Below the pieces are notes generated by a model that worked only from the letters and a program-made list of their open reading frames with translations, had not been told where the DNA came from and did no database searches. Shown piece by piece: positions 8,796 through 16,911 of a stretch of DNA of 64,000 nucleotides. The stretch is from an uncultured Ruminococcus sp. GTDB lineage: Bacteria > Bacillota > Clostridia > Oscillospirales > Ruminococcaceae. The DNA is taken from contig CAJTYV010000001.1 in the NCBI GenBank assembly GCA_910584195.1, positions 428,404 to 492,403 on the forward strand. The letters are read 5' to 3'. Numbering within the stretch: position 1 is the stretch's first letter; every line of letters starts with the position of its first letter. The translations under genes and the position numbers were made by a program.

Positions 8796-10709
8796 GTGCG
8801 CCCGGCGGCGCACGTTTCTAACGGGTGAAAGTCCCGAATCCGCCCGGTAGTGGGAAGGATATAGCCGAAGGCAAGGGTGTCCGTCGAAAGGCGGAATCTG
8901 AAGGAAGCCGGATGTAGGGAACATACTAACCTGCGGGCAAATCTCTGGTCTGACGAACAGAAATCACATAAGAGGTTATGCATGAGGGTAAGACTGCCAT
9001 ACAAGCCGAAGCCCAGTAACTACACGGAATCATGCATGATAGATGTGGCAGATGGATGGAGAGAAAGAAACGTGTGGTACCCGGGGAGGTCTGTGCGGTA
9101 TGCCCTGAAAGGGGTAACCACTGCCCAAAGCAGTGCTGAACGCACAGAAGTCAGCAGAGGTCATAGTAGTGATTTTTCTTCATCATGAAGGACCGAATCA
9201 GTAGGAGTCTTAAGTATGACCGGGAAAGGGGGAATGACCGCTTATGACAGAAAACTTGGGAAACAATGGCTTTCCGCAAAGAAATAGTGCGGAACACGAA
9301 GGGTATGCGGAAGCGTCAAGGTCATTCAATCGGATATGGAAAGAAAGAGACAGTGCACAGCCGAAGCTCTTGGAAGCGATACTGCACAAGGACAACTTCA
9401 ACAGGGCGTATAAGAGAGTGAAGGCAAACAAGGGAGCGCCGGGAATCGACGGGATGACTGTCGAGGAAGCGCTTCCGTACCTGAAGGGACATCAACAGGA
9501 GCTGACCGACCGGATTTATAGTGGGAAGTACACTCCGTCTCCAGTGAGACGCGTTGAGATTCCAAAACAGGATGGTGGTGTGCGGAAGCTTGGCATACCA
9601 ACCGTGATAGACCGAACACTCCAACAGGCAATAACGCAACAGTTGGTGCCAATCTATGAGCCATTGTTTACGGAGGGCAGTTTCGGCTACCGCCCGAACA
9701 GAAGCGCAAAAGAAGCGATACTGAAAGTGAAGAAGTATGCAGAGCAAGGCTTTACATTTGCGGTAGTCCTGGACTTATCGAAATACTTTGACACGCTCAA
9801 TCACGAAATACTTATCAACCTTCTTAGGAAGAATGTAAAGGATGAGCGGGTAGTGCAGCTGATTAAGCGATACCTGAAAAGTGGAGTCATGGAAAACGGA
9901 GTGGTCATCGACACAGAGGAAGGTTCGCCACAGGGAGGGAATCTATCTCCATTACTGGCGAATATCTACCTCAACGAGTTCGACCAGGAGTATCGAAAGA
10001 GAGGAGTCCCGTGCATTCGATATGCAGATGACATTGTGCTTCTGGCAAAGAGTAAACGGGCATCGGAAAGACTTTTGGAGAGCAGTACAAAGTACCTTGA
10101 GGGAAAGCTGAAATTAACAGTCAACCGGGAGAAAAGCCGTACTGTGAGCGTGTTCGCAATCCGAAATTTTAAGTTCCTTGGCTTTGCATTGGGAAGGAAT
10201 GGAAGCGGCATATATGTCCGGGTACATGCAAAGACATGGAAGAAGTTCAAGTCGAAGCTGAAAGAATTATCTTCCCGTAGGTCTGTACAGTCCATCAAGC
10301 CAAGCCTTGGGAAAATCAAGGTCTATGCGAGAGGGTGGCTGAACTATTATGGAATCGCGAGCATGAAGAACAATATAGATGACATCAATGGATGGCTCTA
10401 TCGCAGAATACGTATGTGCATATGGAAACAATGGAAACTACCAAAGACGAAAAAGAGAAATCTTATCAAAATGGGAATACCAGAATACTTTGCGCATATG
10501 GCGGCAAACAGCCGAAAAGGACATTGGTTTTGTTCAAACCTTACAACAGTAAAACGAGCCATGTCAAAAGAAAGACTGATAAGCGGTGGCTTTTATGATT
10601 TAGCCACAGCCTATCAGTCCGTGCACGTCAACTATTGAAACCGCCGTGTACCGAACGGTACGCACGGTGGTGTGAGAGGACGGGAGCTAATCACTCCCTC
10701 CTACTCGAT
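8796..10709 (+). mobile_element. group II intron (probably class C), complete
   Basis: The 5' end GTGCG at 8796-8800 matches the group II consensus GUGYG, followed by the structured domain I region. The 3' end has a domain V-like stem (AACCGCCGTGTACC...GGTACGCACGGTGG, near 10640-10671) and a domain VI-like stem (GGGAG...CTCCC). It ends TACTCGAT at 10709, fitting the 3' AY rule. Length is about 1.9 kb with the reverse transcriptase frame inside. Insertion right after a terminator stem-loop and absence of an HNH domain both fit bacterial class C. The intron is on the plus strand, opposite to the flanking recombinase genes. Confidence 0.88.
9244..10638 (+). CDS. ltrA: group II intron reverse transcriptase/maturase
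   Basis: A 464-residue intron-encoded protein. Reverse transcriptase motifs run in order: NKGAPGIDGMTVEE, IPKQDGGVRKLGIPTVIDR, FGYRPNRSAKEAI, VVLDLSKYFDTLNHE, EGSPQGGNLSPLLANI, the catalytic YADD in CIRYADDIVLLAKS, then NFKFLGFALG. Domain X/maturase follows, with YARGWLNYYGIASM and the GIIM-type C-terminus. There is no C-terminal HNH endonuclease, so mobility would rely on single-stranded or replication-fork targets, as for class C introns. The frame is intact and lies within intron domain IV. It should assist splicing and retrohoming of its host intron. Confidence 0.95.
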   Translation: MTENLGNNGFPQRNSAEHEGYAEASRSFNRIWKERDSAQPKLLEAILHKDNFNRAYKRVKANKGAPGIDGMTVEEALPYLKGHQQELTDRIYSGKYTPSPVRRVEIPKQDGGVRKLGIPTVIDRTLQQAITQQLVPIYEPLFTEGSFGYRPNRSAKEAILKVKKYAEQGFTFAVVLDLSKYFDTLNHEILINLLRKNVKDERVVQLIKRYLKSGVMENGVVIDTEEGSPQGGNLSPLLANIYLNEFDQEYRKRGVPCIRYADDIVLLAKSKRASERLLESSTKYLEGKLKLTVNREKSRTVSVFAIRNFKFLGFALGRNGSGIYVRVHAKTWKKFKSKLKELSSRRSVQSIKPSLGKIKVYARGWLNYYGIASMKNNIDDINGWLYRRIRMCIWKQWKLPKTKKRNLIKMGIPEYFAHMAANSRKGHWFCSNLTTVKRAMSKERLISGGFYDLATAYQSVHVNY

Positions 10710-12285
10710 CTTTTATTTCAATCCCGTTCTTAAAGGTGAAGCGGATATCCTCCCGACTGTACACCGTGGCATATTCCACAAGGCTGTACCAGTCCTCTTC
10801 ATTAAATTCCGTCAGCGGGCCGTCCCTCTTTTCCAGTTCCGCAAGGAACCGCTCCGTCTTTTCCCGCTTTGCCATCCGCTCCGTGATGGCGGAGCCGACT
10901 GCTTCCAGCCGCTCCTTTATCCTGTCGAAGCGTTCTGCCAGCCCGTCATATTTTTTCTGGTACTCCGTCTGATCAAGGGCAACGCGGGCATTCTCGTTCA
11001 CGCACTGCTGTATCATCTCCGCCACTATGTTCATCTCCTCCTGAAGCTGAATCCGTTCCGTTTCCAGTTCCGATGTGTCATAAAGGCGTTCTTTGACCGC
11101 CTCGTAGTCCTCCCGTATGCTGTCCCTCTCGCCAAAGATGGCATTGGCCGCTCTCAGGAACAGCGCCTTGACAGTTTCTTCGTCAAGGTGCGGCGTGGTG
11201 CATTTCTCCCCGCCGTCAAACTTATGGTTGCACTGCCAGACTACCTTGCGGTATTTATCATTGGAGTGCCAGACCTTGGAGCCGTACCAGCTTCCGCAGT
11301 CGCCGCATTTTATCCTGCTGGAGAATGCGCCCGTGCAGCTTAAGCGGTTCTTCCCCGGATGCCGCACCGCCATCTGGTGCTGCACCTCGTCAAAGACCGC
11401 AGGACTGATGATGGCTTCGTGGCTGTTCTCCACATAATACTGCGGCACCTCGCCCTCGTTTATTTTTGTCTTTTTCGTGAGGAAATCCACAGTGTAGCTC
11501 TTCTGCAGGAGTGCGTCCCCTTTATATTTTTCATTTACGAGGATGCTCTTGACCGTGCAGGAATGCCATTTCTCTTTCCCTGCAGGTGTCCGTACCCCTT
11601 CCTCCGTCAGCCGCTTGGCAATGGCGTATGGGGAATGCCCCTGCAGGAACAGGCCGTATATCCTGCGGACAATTTTTGCTTCTTCTTCGTTCAAGACCAT
11701 GCTGCCGTCCTCGCCTTTGTCATACCCAAGGAAATGGCTGTAGGGGACACAGACTTTGCCATCCGAGAACCGCTTCCGCTGCCCCCATGTGACGTTCTCC
11801 GAAATGCTCCGGCTCTCCTCCTGTGCAAGCGACGACATGATGGTGATAAGCAGCTCCCCCTTGGAATCGAATGTCCAGATATTTTCCTTTTCAAAATAGC
11901 ACTCACAGCCTTTCTCCTTCAGTTTCCGGATAGTGGAAAGGCTGTCCACGGTATTCCTTGCGAAGCGGGATACGCTCTTGGTCACAATTAAATCGATGGA
12001 GCCGGCGAGGGCATCTTCCACCATTTTCCGGAATCCCTCGCGCTTGGCTATCCCGGTTGCGGATATGCCTTCGTCCGTGTACACATGGACAAATTCCCAA
12101 TCCTCCCGGCTCTTTATGTAGCCCGTGTAATAATCCACCTGGGCCTCGTAGCTTGTAAGCTGCTCTTCATGGTCGGTGGAGACGCGGGCATATGCCGCCA
12201 CCCTCCGTTTCTGCGTCTGGTGGATGGGCTGTGCGGTAAAGCGGTCACGCACTGCCGGTATGGTCGTTACCCTTCTTCCCTGCAC
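10687..12285 (-). CDS. large serine recombinase, C-terminus altered by the intron
   Basis: A 532-residue site-specific recombinase. The resolvase domain has VAAYARVSTDHEEQLTS with catalytic Ser36, and IDLIVTKSVSRFARNTVD. The recombinase domain includes ILVNEKYKGDALLQKSY, then a zinc ribbon (IKCGDCGS, WQCNHKFDGGEKC) and a coiled coil to about residue 480. It overlaps the upstream recombinase gene by 19 bases, so the two are translationally coupled. The last residues RVGGSD and the TAG stop lie inside the group II intron end. Joining the intron flanks restores an end GIEIKA followed by TAG and the terminator at 8762-8790. Likely one half of the prophage integration/excision module. Confidence 0.92.
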   Translation of the reverse strand: MQGRRVTTIPAVRDRFTAQPIHQTQKRRVAAYARVSTDHEEQLTSYEAQVDYYTGYIKSREDWEFVHVYTDEGISATGIAKREGFRKMVEDALAGSIDLIVTKSVSRFARNTVDSLSTIRKLKEKGCECYFEKENIWTFDSKGELLITIMSSLAQEESRSISENVTWGQRKRFSDGKVCVPYSHFLGYDKGEDGSMVLNEEEAKIVRRIYGLFLQGHSPYAIAKRLTEEGVRTPAGKEKWHSCTVKSILVNEKYKGDALLQKSYTVDFLTKKTKINEGEVPQYYVENSHEAIISPAVFDEVQHQMAVRHPGKNRLSCTGAFSSRIKCGDCGSWYGSKVWHSNDKYRKVVWQCNHKFDGGEKCTTPHLDEETVKALFLRAANAIFGERDSIREDYEAVKERLYDTSELETERIQLQEEMNIVAEMIQQCVNENARVALDQTEYQKKYDGLAERFDRIKERLEAVGSAITERMAKREKTERFLAELEKRDGPLTEFNEEDWYSLVEYATVYSREDIRFTFKNGIEIKDRVGGSD

Positions 12286-13691
12286 GGTTTTCCCTCCTTC
12301 CTGCGGTAGCCTCTTTTTCCGGGGATATACTGCCTTTTTTCTGTATGGCCGTCACGGAAATGGAATGTCAGCATATCCCCGTAAGCTGAGATATGGGACA
12401 GCCTTTCGCACATTATGCCTGCATCAAATTCCTTCATGCCCAAAACCTCTGCGGTCATTTTTTTCAGCGCCTTGTCCTGCATTGCGGGCGGCCGCGCTTT
12501 CCCGACCGCATGGGGTACCTTGTTATGCTTGAAGCACACCCACCGCAGATCTTTTGTCCCGTCTGCAAACTTCCTCGGCTGCCCTGTGAGGTTCTGCCCG
12601 CAGACTTCGCATTTAATGAACAGGGAAAGGTCATGGCACAGCGGCCTCACCGCTTTTTCCCTTTCCGTGAACATCTCGGCGTGCCTGCGCCGCTGTTCCT
12701 CCGTCCACTGCGGCCTCCGGAAATGGTAATCCGGTTTCTCATAATCCCCGCCGTGGTACAGATAACCGGCTGGCTCCGCCCTGCCGTTTTTAACCTCCAC
12801 GCCATACCTTTCCGCCATCTCCCGCTGTGCGCGGTCAAAAACCTCCCTGCTGATGATGGCAGGGTGCGTCCCTTCCACATAGTACATCGGCAGCTCCCCG
12901 TTATTGCGTTTCCCTTTCCGCGGGCTGCCTTCCTCCACATAAAATTTCTGCAGCAGCGTATTGCCCGTGTATTTTTCCTGCCTTATGGTCTGGCAGATGA
13001 CGCCGCCCGCCCATTTCTTCCCGTAATAGGAAGGGATGCCTCTGGCATTCAGCTCATTGGCTATCGCATAGCAGGACATCCCGCCAAGGTATGATTCAAA
13101 GATCATCCTCACGACTTCTGCCTCTTCCGGCTCAATGGCTGGCTGCCCTTTCTCAATCCGGTACCCGTACAGGATGCCGTTCCTCGGCTTCCCCTGCTTA
13201 TACTGCTTCCGGATTGCCCATTTCGCATTCTCACTGATGGAACGGCTCTCTTCCTGTGCAAAGGAAGCAAGCAGGGTAAGCATCAGCTCCCCGTCCTCCG
13301 AAAGCGAATGGATGTTTTCTTTTTCAAACCGCACCTCAACGCCAAGCTCCTTCAGATGCCGCACTGTTTCCAGCAGGTCAACCGTGTTCCTCGCAAACCT
13401 TGATATGCTCTTGGTCAGGATGATATTTACACGGCCGGCCTCGCAGTCCGCAAGCAGGCGTTTAAATTCCGTGCGCCCCGCCATACTGGTCCCGCTGACG
13501 CCGGAATCCACATACACCCCCGCATACTCCCATTCAGGGTTGCCCTGTATCAGCGAACTGTAAAAGCTCACCTGTGCCGACAGGGAATGCATAAGGCGTT
13601 CAGATTCCATTGAAACGCGGGCGTATGCCGCCACCTTTTTCTTCTGCACAAGCAGCGGTGCGGCGGGTTCGATTTTCCTTATTTTCCGCAT
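12267..13691 (-). CDS. large serine recombinase
   Basis: About 474 residues from the ATG at 13691 (GGAG site upstream). The catalytic domain has KVAAYARVSMESERLMHSLS, VSGTSMAGRTEFKRLL and IILTKSISRFARNTVD. The recombinase domain ends near IRQEKYTGNTLLQKF, followed by a zinc-binding region (IKCEVCGQNLTGQ, WVCFKHNK). It has a shorter coiled coil than its neighbour. It is the upstream member of a coupled recombinase pair. Pairs of large serine recombinases are known in Clostridia phages and mobile elements; whether both are needed here is unknown. Confidence 0.92.
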   Translation of the reverse strand: MRKIRKIEPAAPLLVQKKKVAAYARVSMESERLMHSLSAQVSFYSSLIQGNPEWEYAGVYVDSGVSGTSMAGRTEFKRLLADCEAGRVNIILTKSISRFARNTVDLLETVRHLKELGVEVRFEKENIHSLSEDGELMLTLLASFAQEESRSISENAKWAIRKQYKQGKPRNGILYGYRIEKGQPAIEPEEAEVVRMIFESYLGGMSCYAIANELNARGIPSYYGKKWAGGVICQTIRQEKYTGNTLLQKFYVEEGSPRKGKRNNGELPMYYVEGTHPAIISREVFDRAQREMAERYGVEVKNGRAEPAGYLYHGGDYEKPDYHFRRPQWTEEQRRRHAEMFTEREKAVRPLCHDLSLFIKCEVCGQNLTGQPRKFADGTKDLRWVCFKHNKVPHAVGKARPPAMQDKALKKMTAEVLGMKEFDAGIMCERLSHISAYGDMLTFHFRDGHTEKRQYIPGKRGYRRKEGKPCREEG

Positions 13692-13736
13692 GAAACCACG
13701 CTCCTTTCCGCTACTATACATCACTCTAAACCGCAA

Positions 13737-13955
13737 TTATATCAAGGGTTTTCCGGCTAATAATGTACCCAGAGTTGGCCGGTGTTTTTCAAGCAGGATT
13801 GTATCAATCTGCTGATATTCTTCTTGGGAAATGACTCCCTCTTCCAGCATGATCCTTGCCACGGAAAGCGACATCCGGTAACGCAGCTCCGCCCGGAATT
13901 CCTTCTCACTCACCGGCATCACCGCCTTTAAAACGGTTCCTGATATAACATTCAT
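13737..13955 (-). CDS. small SHOCT-like protein upstream of the recombinases
   Basis: A 72-residue protein starting at the ATG at 13955. The pattern AELRYRMSLSVARIMLEEG followed by VISQEEYQQIDTILLEKHRP resembles the short helical proteins (SHOCT-like) often found directly before large serine recombinases in Clostridia. It overlaps the 3' end of the gene at 13906-14319 by 50 bases and ends 45 bases before the recombinase start, so it belongs to that operon. A helper in recombination direction or DNA binding is inference only. Confidence 0.7.
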   Translation of the reverse strand: MNVISGTVLKAVMPVSEKEFRAELRYRMSLSVARIMLEEGVISQEEYQQIDTILLEKHRPTLGTLLAGKPLI

Positions 13956-14319
13956 GGGAGCAGTATTTCCGCCTGGAATTGCCGTAAGCAGTGAAAGGCT
14001 TCCCACAGCCTGCACAGGTAAAGGAATAGACCGCCCGCTGCTTTATTTTCTCCGGATGTTCATGCCACCATTTTACCCTGCATTCATCACAGCAGAACAC
14101 GCGGGGCTTCATGCCCGGCCTCTGCTGCAGTGGTTTTCCGCATTCCCGGCATCCGGGAGCGCTGCCCTCCTGAACCGCCGCCATTTCCCCGGAAAGCCCG
14201 TTCCTCCTGCAGAAGCTCTTGACCGTATCTTTTGAAATCCCGACTTTATTTGCAACCGCCGTATATCCGCAGCCTTTCTTCCGAAGGCGTATGATCTTCT
14301 GTTTCTGTTCGTCCGTCAT
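13906..14319 (-). CDS. helix-turn-helix protein with zinc-ribbon modules
   Basis: A 137-residue protein from the ATG at 14319, which has GGAGG at the right distance; the longer open frame reads back through a non-coding repeat. The N-terminus (QKIIRLRKKGCGYTAVANK, then SKDTVKSFCRRN) is a Hin/sigma-like helix-turn-helix. Two Cys-rich modules follow: CRECGKPLQQRP...FCCDECR and CAGCGKPFTAYGN...YCSHEC. The family is common beside recombinases in Clostridia mobile elements and is a plausible regulator of excision. It heads the recombinase operon and is preceded by the 47-bp repeat also found at 53547. Confidence 0.8.
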   Translation of the reverse strand: MTDEQKQKIIRLRKKGCGYTAVANKVGISKDTVKSFCRRNGLSGEMAAVQEGSAPGCRECGKPLQQRPGMKPRVFCCDECRVKWWHEHPEKIKQRAVYSFTCAGCGKPFTAYGNSRRKYCSHECYIRNRFKGGDAGE

Positions 14320-14330
14320 GGAAAGCACCT

Positions 14331-14377
14331 CCTCACTATACGGAGATTTGCACCGTACTTTGGCGGGGTGTTTTTCA
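14331..14377 (-). repeat. 47-bp repeat, copy A, upstream of the recombinase operon
   Basis: About 40 of 47 positions match the block at 53547-53593. On the minus strand it reads TGAAAAACACCCCGCCAAA, seven to nine variable bases, then CAAATCTCCGTATAGTGAGG, and directly precedes the GGAGG site of the gene starting at 14319. Position and orientation suggest a shared promoter, operator or leader. Confidence 0.75.
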
Positions 14378-14507
14378 AAAATAATACAAAAATCCGCCCA
14401 TGGCATTTTATGAAATGCCGGCTTGTCACTATTCCCCATCATTTTTGAGTTGATAATCCGTGCTTTCAGAGTTAATATGCACCACTGAGGAAAGGAGGGA
14501 TTCCGCC

Positions 14508-14810
14508 ATGGATAAGGATTCCGTATTGTACCTTCTGATGGATATGCGGGTAAACGGCATACTGGACCGCATCCTGGAAAGAGATGAGGAATATCAGGAA
14601 ATCGCCAAAAAATCAGGGGAATATTTAGACCGTCTGGAAGCTATGAACCTGCCGAAAGAAGCCCACTCCCTGATTGACCAGCACTCCTGCGAACAGAACG
14701 CGCTCGGCGCACGGTATGGAGCGCTTGCCTATCTGCTCGGTTTTTCAGACTGCGTGGAACTGATGACGAAGCCGGTGCATCTTACAGGCACACAAAAGAA
14801 AACAAGCTGA
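14508..14810 (+). CDS. small hypothetical protein on the opposite strand to the prophage
   Basis: A 100-residue protein from the ATG at 14508, behind an AAGGAGGG site at 14492-14499. It is mostly helical (MDKDSVLYLLMDMRVNGILD, then EYQEIAKKSGEYLDRLEAM) and ends with ALAYLLGFSDCVELMT. I do not recognise it with certainty; it resembles DUF6809-type phage proteins. It is divergent from the recombinase operon, so the 14320-14507 gap is probably a two-way control region, and this gene might be a lysogeny-related regulator or moron. That role is inference. Confidence 0.7.
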   Translation: MDKDSVLYLLMDMRVNGILDRILERDEEYQEIAKKSGEYLDRLEAMNLPKEAHSLIDQHSCEQNALGARYGALAYLLGFSDCVELMTKPVHLTGTQKKTS

Positions 14811-14828
14811 ACTGCACAACGAAAAAAA

Positions 14829-14866
14829 ACAGCCCGCAGCATCGTTTCAAATGCCGCGGGCTGTTC
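14829..14866. terminator. bidirectional terminator between the 14508 gene and the endolysin
   Basis: ACAGCCCGCAGCAT (14829-14842) pairs with ATGCCGCGGGCTGT (14851-14864) with one mismatch, and an A-run lies on the left. Read on the minus strand it ends the late lysis operon; read on the plus strand it ends the 14508 gene. Confidence 0.75.
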
Positions 14867-14886
14867 TGCTGTCCTCCGATATTCAG

Positions 14887-16410
14887 TTACACCCTCTGTG
14901 CATAATCCAAACTCACCCATCCATTGCGGCCGCTCTGATAGGATTTCAGCAGCCCCCACCTGGATGCGCCTTTTCCGTCTGCCTCATCGACAATCGTAAA
15001 AGTGCCAATCCCCGTATGCTTTCCGGTCTTGCCGAAGTCAGTGCCGGGGCCTTTCCGGATGTTCAGGTCAGGGATGGTTACACGCACCAGATACGGCTTG
15101 AACACAGCCGCCTTGGTATACACCGCTTTCCCGGATTCATCAAATACGGAATACCCCGGATTCTCATCCGCACATTTCTTCGCATTCTCCAGCGACTTGA
15201 ACGCCCCTTTCTGTGAGGATGCGTCCGCCCACGTTTTCCGAACGCGGTACCACGCTTCCGCCCCTGCAGAGCCAGAGGGAGTGCCGCCAGCCGTGCCGAG
15301 GATGCCTTTCAGGATGCCGAGGATTTTCTCCCCATAGCCGGCTCCCGCCGCCCATCCTTTCCCGTTTGGGTTCTCCTTCTGTCCAAGCCACTCCACATAT
15401 TCCGCACAGCCCCTCGTAACATATTTGAAACGCGGGTCAATGCAGGCATTCTTCAACACATCCGTGGAGGCGTAGGCTTTGAGATGCTGCACCTGCGCCC
15501 GGATGCCAAGCTGCGGCGTGTCAAAGGAATTCCCCTTTACACCATTGGAAGTCACGCCCATGCCGCAGAAATTGTTCTGTGAAAGCGTGACCGCAGAACC
15601 GGAAAAGGTGAAGTTCCCAGTCTCAAGGCAGGACTGCGCAAAGGCAATGTCACCCCGCACTCCCTCCGTGCTGCCCTCCGAAAGATACAGCGGAACCATG
15701 TCAAGGACAGACTGTGCCACCTTCGGATGTTTCGCTTTGATATAATTTCTCATCTGCTCTGCCGTAGCCACGACATTTCGCATAATCTGCGTATATCCTG
15801 CCGTGCCGATATCGCCGGAAGCTGCGCTACCCATAGCCGCTTTGACCGCTTTTCGGAAACCGTCCATCGTATAACCCATTCCAAGCTGCGTCCACAAATG
15901 CTCCGGGTCGCCGTGGTTGGAAGCGATGCCCCGGCTGTATCCCTCCCTGTGGCTGATGATGACTCCGTCCGCCAGCGGGTTCAGGCTGTATTTCTTGCAG
16001 AGCATGGCGAACAGCTCCACTGCCGCCCTATAGGTCCTTTTTGCCACCGCTTTTGCCGTGGCCATATCGGAGCAGGTAAAGTTAGAGCCTGCCGTGTACT
16101 TGATACACGCAGGCTCGCACATCTCCACCCCGATATGGGTATTGTTCCCGCTGCCCTTGCTGCCGCTTCCGCAGTGCCATCCCCTGTGATTCCACGGGAG
16201 CGTCTGGTACACCGTGCCGTCATTTCCGTCAATGAATCCGTGGACGCAGGAACTGTCATGCGCCGGGCTGTTCCAGCTATTGATGAATGCGGATGCCTTT
16301 GGCTGCGGGCAGCCCACAGAATGGAGCATCAGCCCCTTGACCGTGATCTTCCTCCCCGCCGTGTAGCAGGGATTCCTCGTCAGGATATTTTCCACCAGTT
16401 TCATAATCAT
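14887..16410 (-). CDS. phage endolysin: amidase + glucosaminidase + SH3-like domain
   Basis: A 507-residue cell-wall hydrolase with two catalytic regions. Residues about 20-195 form an N-acetylmuramoyl-L-alanine amidase of the Amidase_2 fold (GLMLHSVGCP, NHRGWHCGSG, THIGVEMCEP, ISHREGYSRG). Residues about 205-375 match glucosaminidase/FlgJ-type domains (IAFAQSCLETGNFTFSG, NFCGMGVT). A SPOR-like segment (WADASSQKGAFKSLENAKK) and a C-terminal SH3b-like domain (VTIPDLNIRKGPGTDFGKTG) probably bind the wall. Its ATG overlaps the holin stop (ATGA), so lysis genes are coupled. No signal peptide is seen, fitting holin-dependent release. Confidence 0.93.
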   Translation of the reverse strand: MIMKLVENILTRNPCYTAGRKITVKGLMLHSVGCPQPKASAFINSWNSPAHDSSCVHGFIDGNDGTVYQTLPWNHRGWHCGSGSKGSGNNTHIGVEMCEPACIKYTAGSNFTCSDMATAKAVAKRTYRAAVELFAMLCKKYSLNPLADGVIISHREGYSRGIASNHGDPEHLWTQLGMGYTMDGFRKAVKAAMGSAASGDIGTAGYTQIMRNVVATAEQMRNYIKAKHPKVAQSVLDMVPLYLSEGSTEGVRGDIAFAQSCLETGNFTFSGSAVTLSQNNFCGMGVTSNGVKGNSFDTPQLGIRAQVQHLKAYASTDVLKNACIDPRFKYVTRGCAEYVEWLGQKENPNGKGWAAGAGYGEKILGILKGILGTAGGTPSGSAGAEAWYRVRKTWADASSQKGAFKSLENAKKCADENPGYSVFDESGKAVYTKAAVFKPYLVRVTIPDLNIRKGPGTDFGKTGKHTGIGTFTIVDEADGKGASRWGLLKSYQSGRNGWVSLDYAQRV

Positions 16411-16829
16411 TCGTCCCCCTTATCCGTGTTTTCCGCCCTGTCATGGAGCTGCGCCAGGATGTCCTTCAGCTTTTCCGGGATGGGCAACCCAAGGTGTCCG
16501 GCGTTTTCCAGAAGGCTCACGCCCTCATTGGAAATATAGAAAAAGATAACCGCCGTCCGCAGAACCGAGCCGCTCCCGATGACCTGCACATCAAGGATGT
16601 TGGCAATCCCCACAAGCAGGAAGATCAGCACTTTCTTTGCGATGCCCTTAAAGCCCACCTCGCTGGACAGCTCCTTATCCGCCGCGGCACACATCACACC
16701 CGTGATGTAATCCACCACAACGAAAGCGATCAGCGCATACAGCAGGCCGTCACAGCCGCCGAGGAACCAGCCGAGCCATCCACCGACGCCTGCAAAAATG
16801 AGTTGAATCGTGTTCCAGAATTCCTTCAT
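16407..16829 (-). CDS. phage holin (Cph1/toxin-secretion family)
   Basis: A 140-residue membrane protein from the ATG at 16829 behind GGAGGG. Hydrophobic segments are seen near residues 8-25, 28-45 and 70-90, with the family motif FVVVDYITGVMCAAADKEL and KVLIFLLVGIANILD. Holins of this family form membrane lesions that release the endolysin. The gene is immediately upstream of the endolysin with a 4-base overlap. Confidence 0.92.
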   Translation of the reverse strand: MKEFWNTIQLIFAGVGGWLGWFLGGCDGLLYALIAFVVVDYITGVMCAAADKELSSEVGFKGIAKKVLIFLLVGIANILDVQVIGSGSVLRTAVIFFYISNEGVSLLENAGHLGLPIPEKLKDILAQLHDRAENTDKGDE

Positions 16830-16865
16830 AGTGAAACCCTCCTTTAAAAGATTTTTTGTATGATA

Positions 16866-16892
16866 AAAGGCCGCCCGCCAAACGGCGGACAG
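16866..16892 (-). terminator. hairpin between the GH18-like gene and the holin
   Basis: On the minus strand GTCCGCC, loop GTTT, GGCGGGC is followed by GGCCTTTTATC. It may partly terminate the tail transcript before the lysis genes. Confidence 0.5.
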
Positions 16893-16911
16893 CCCTGTAC
16901 CCATGGAAATA

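Noticed and set aside
8877..9188. Open frames in the 5' part of the group II intron.
   Set aside because: This stretch is structured intron RNA (domains I-III); the frames show no protein motif.
14331..14346. CTCACTATACGGAGA resembles the core of a T7 promoter, also at 53548.
   Set aside because: The bases that T7-type polymerases read upstream of the core do not match, and no single-subunit RNA polymerase gene is present; treated as part of the 47-bp repeat.
14320..14442. N-terminal extension of the HTH gene sharing EKHPAK...KSPYSE with the frame at 53338-53679.
   Set aside because: The shared peptide is just the translated DNA repeat; good ribosome binding sites support downstream starts.
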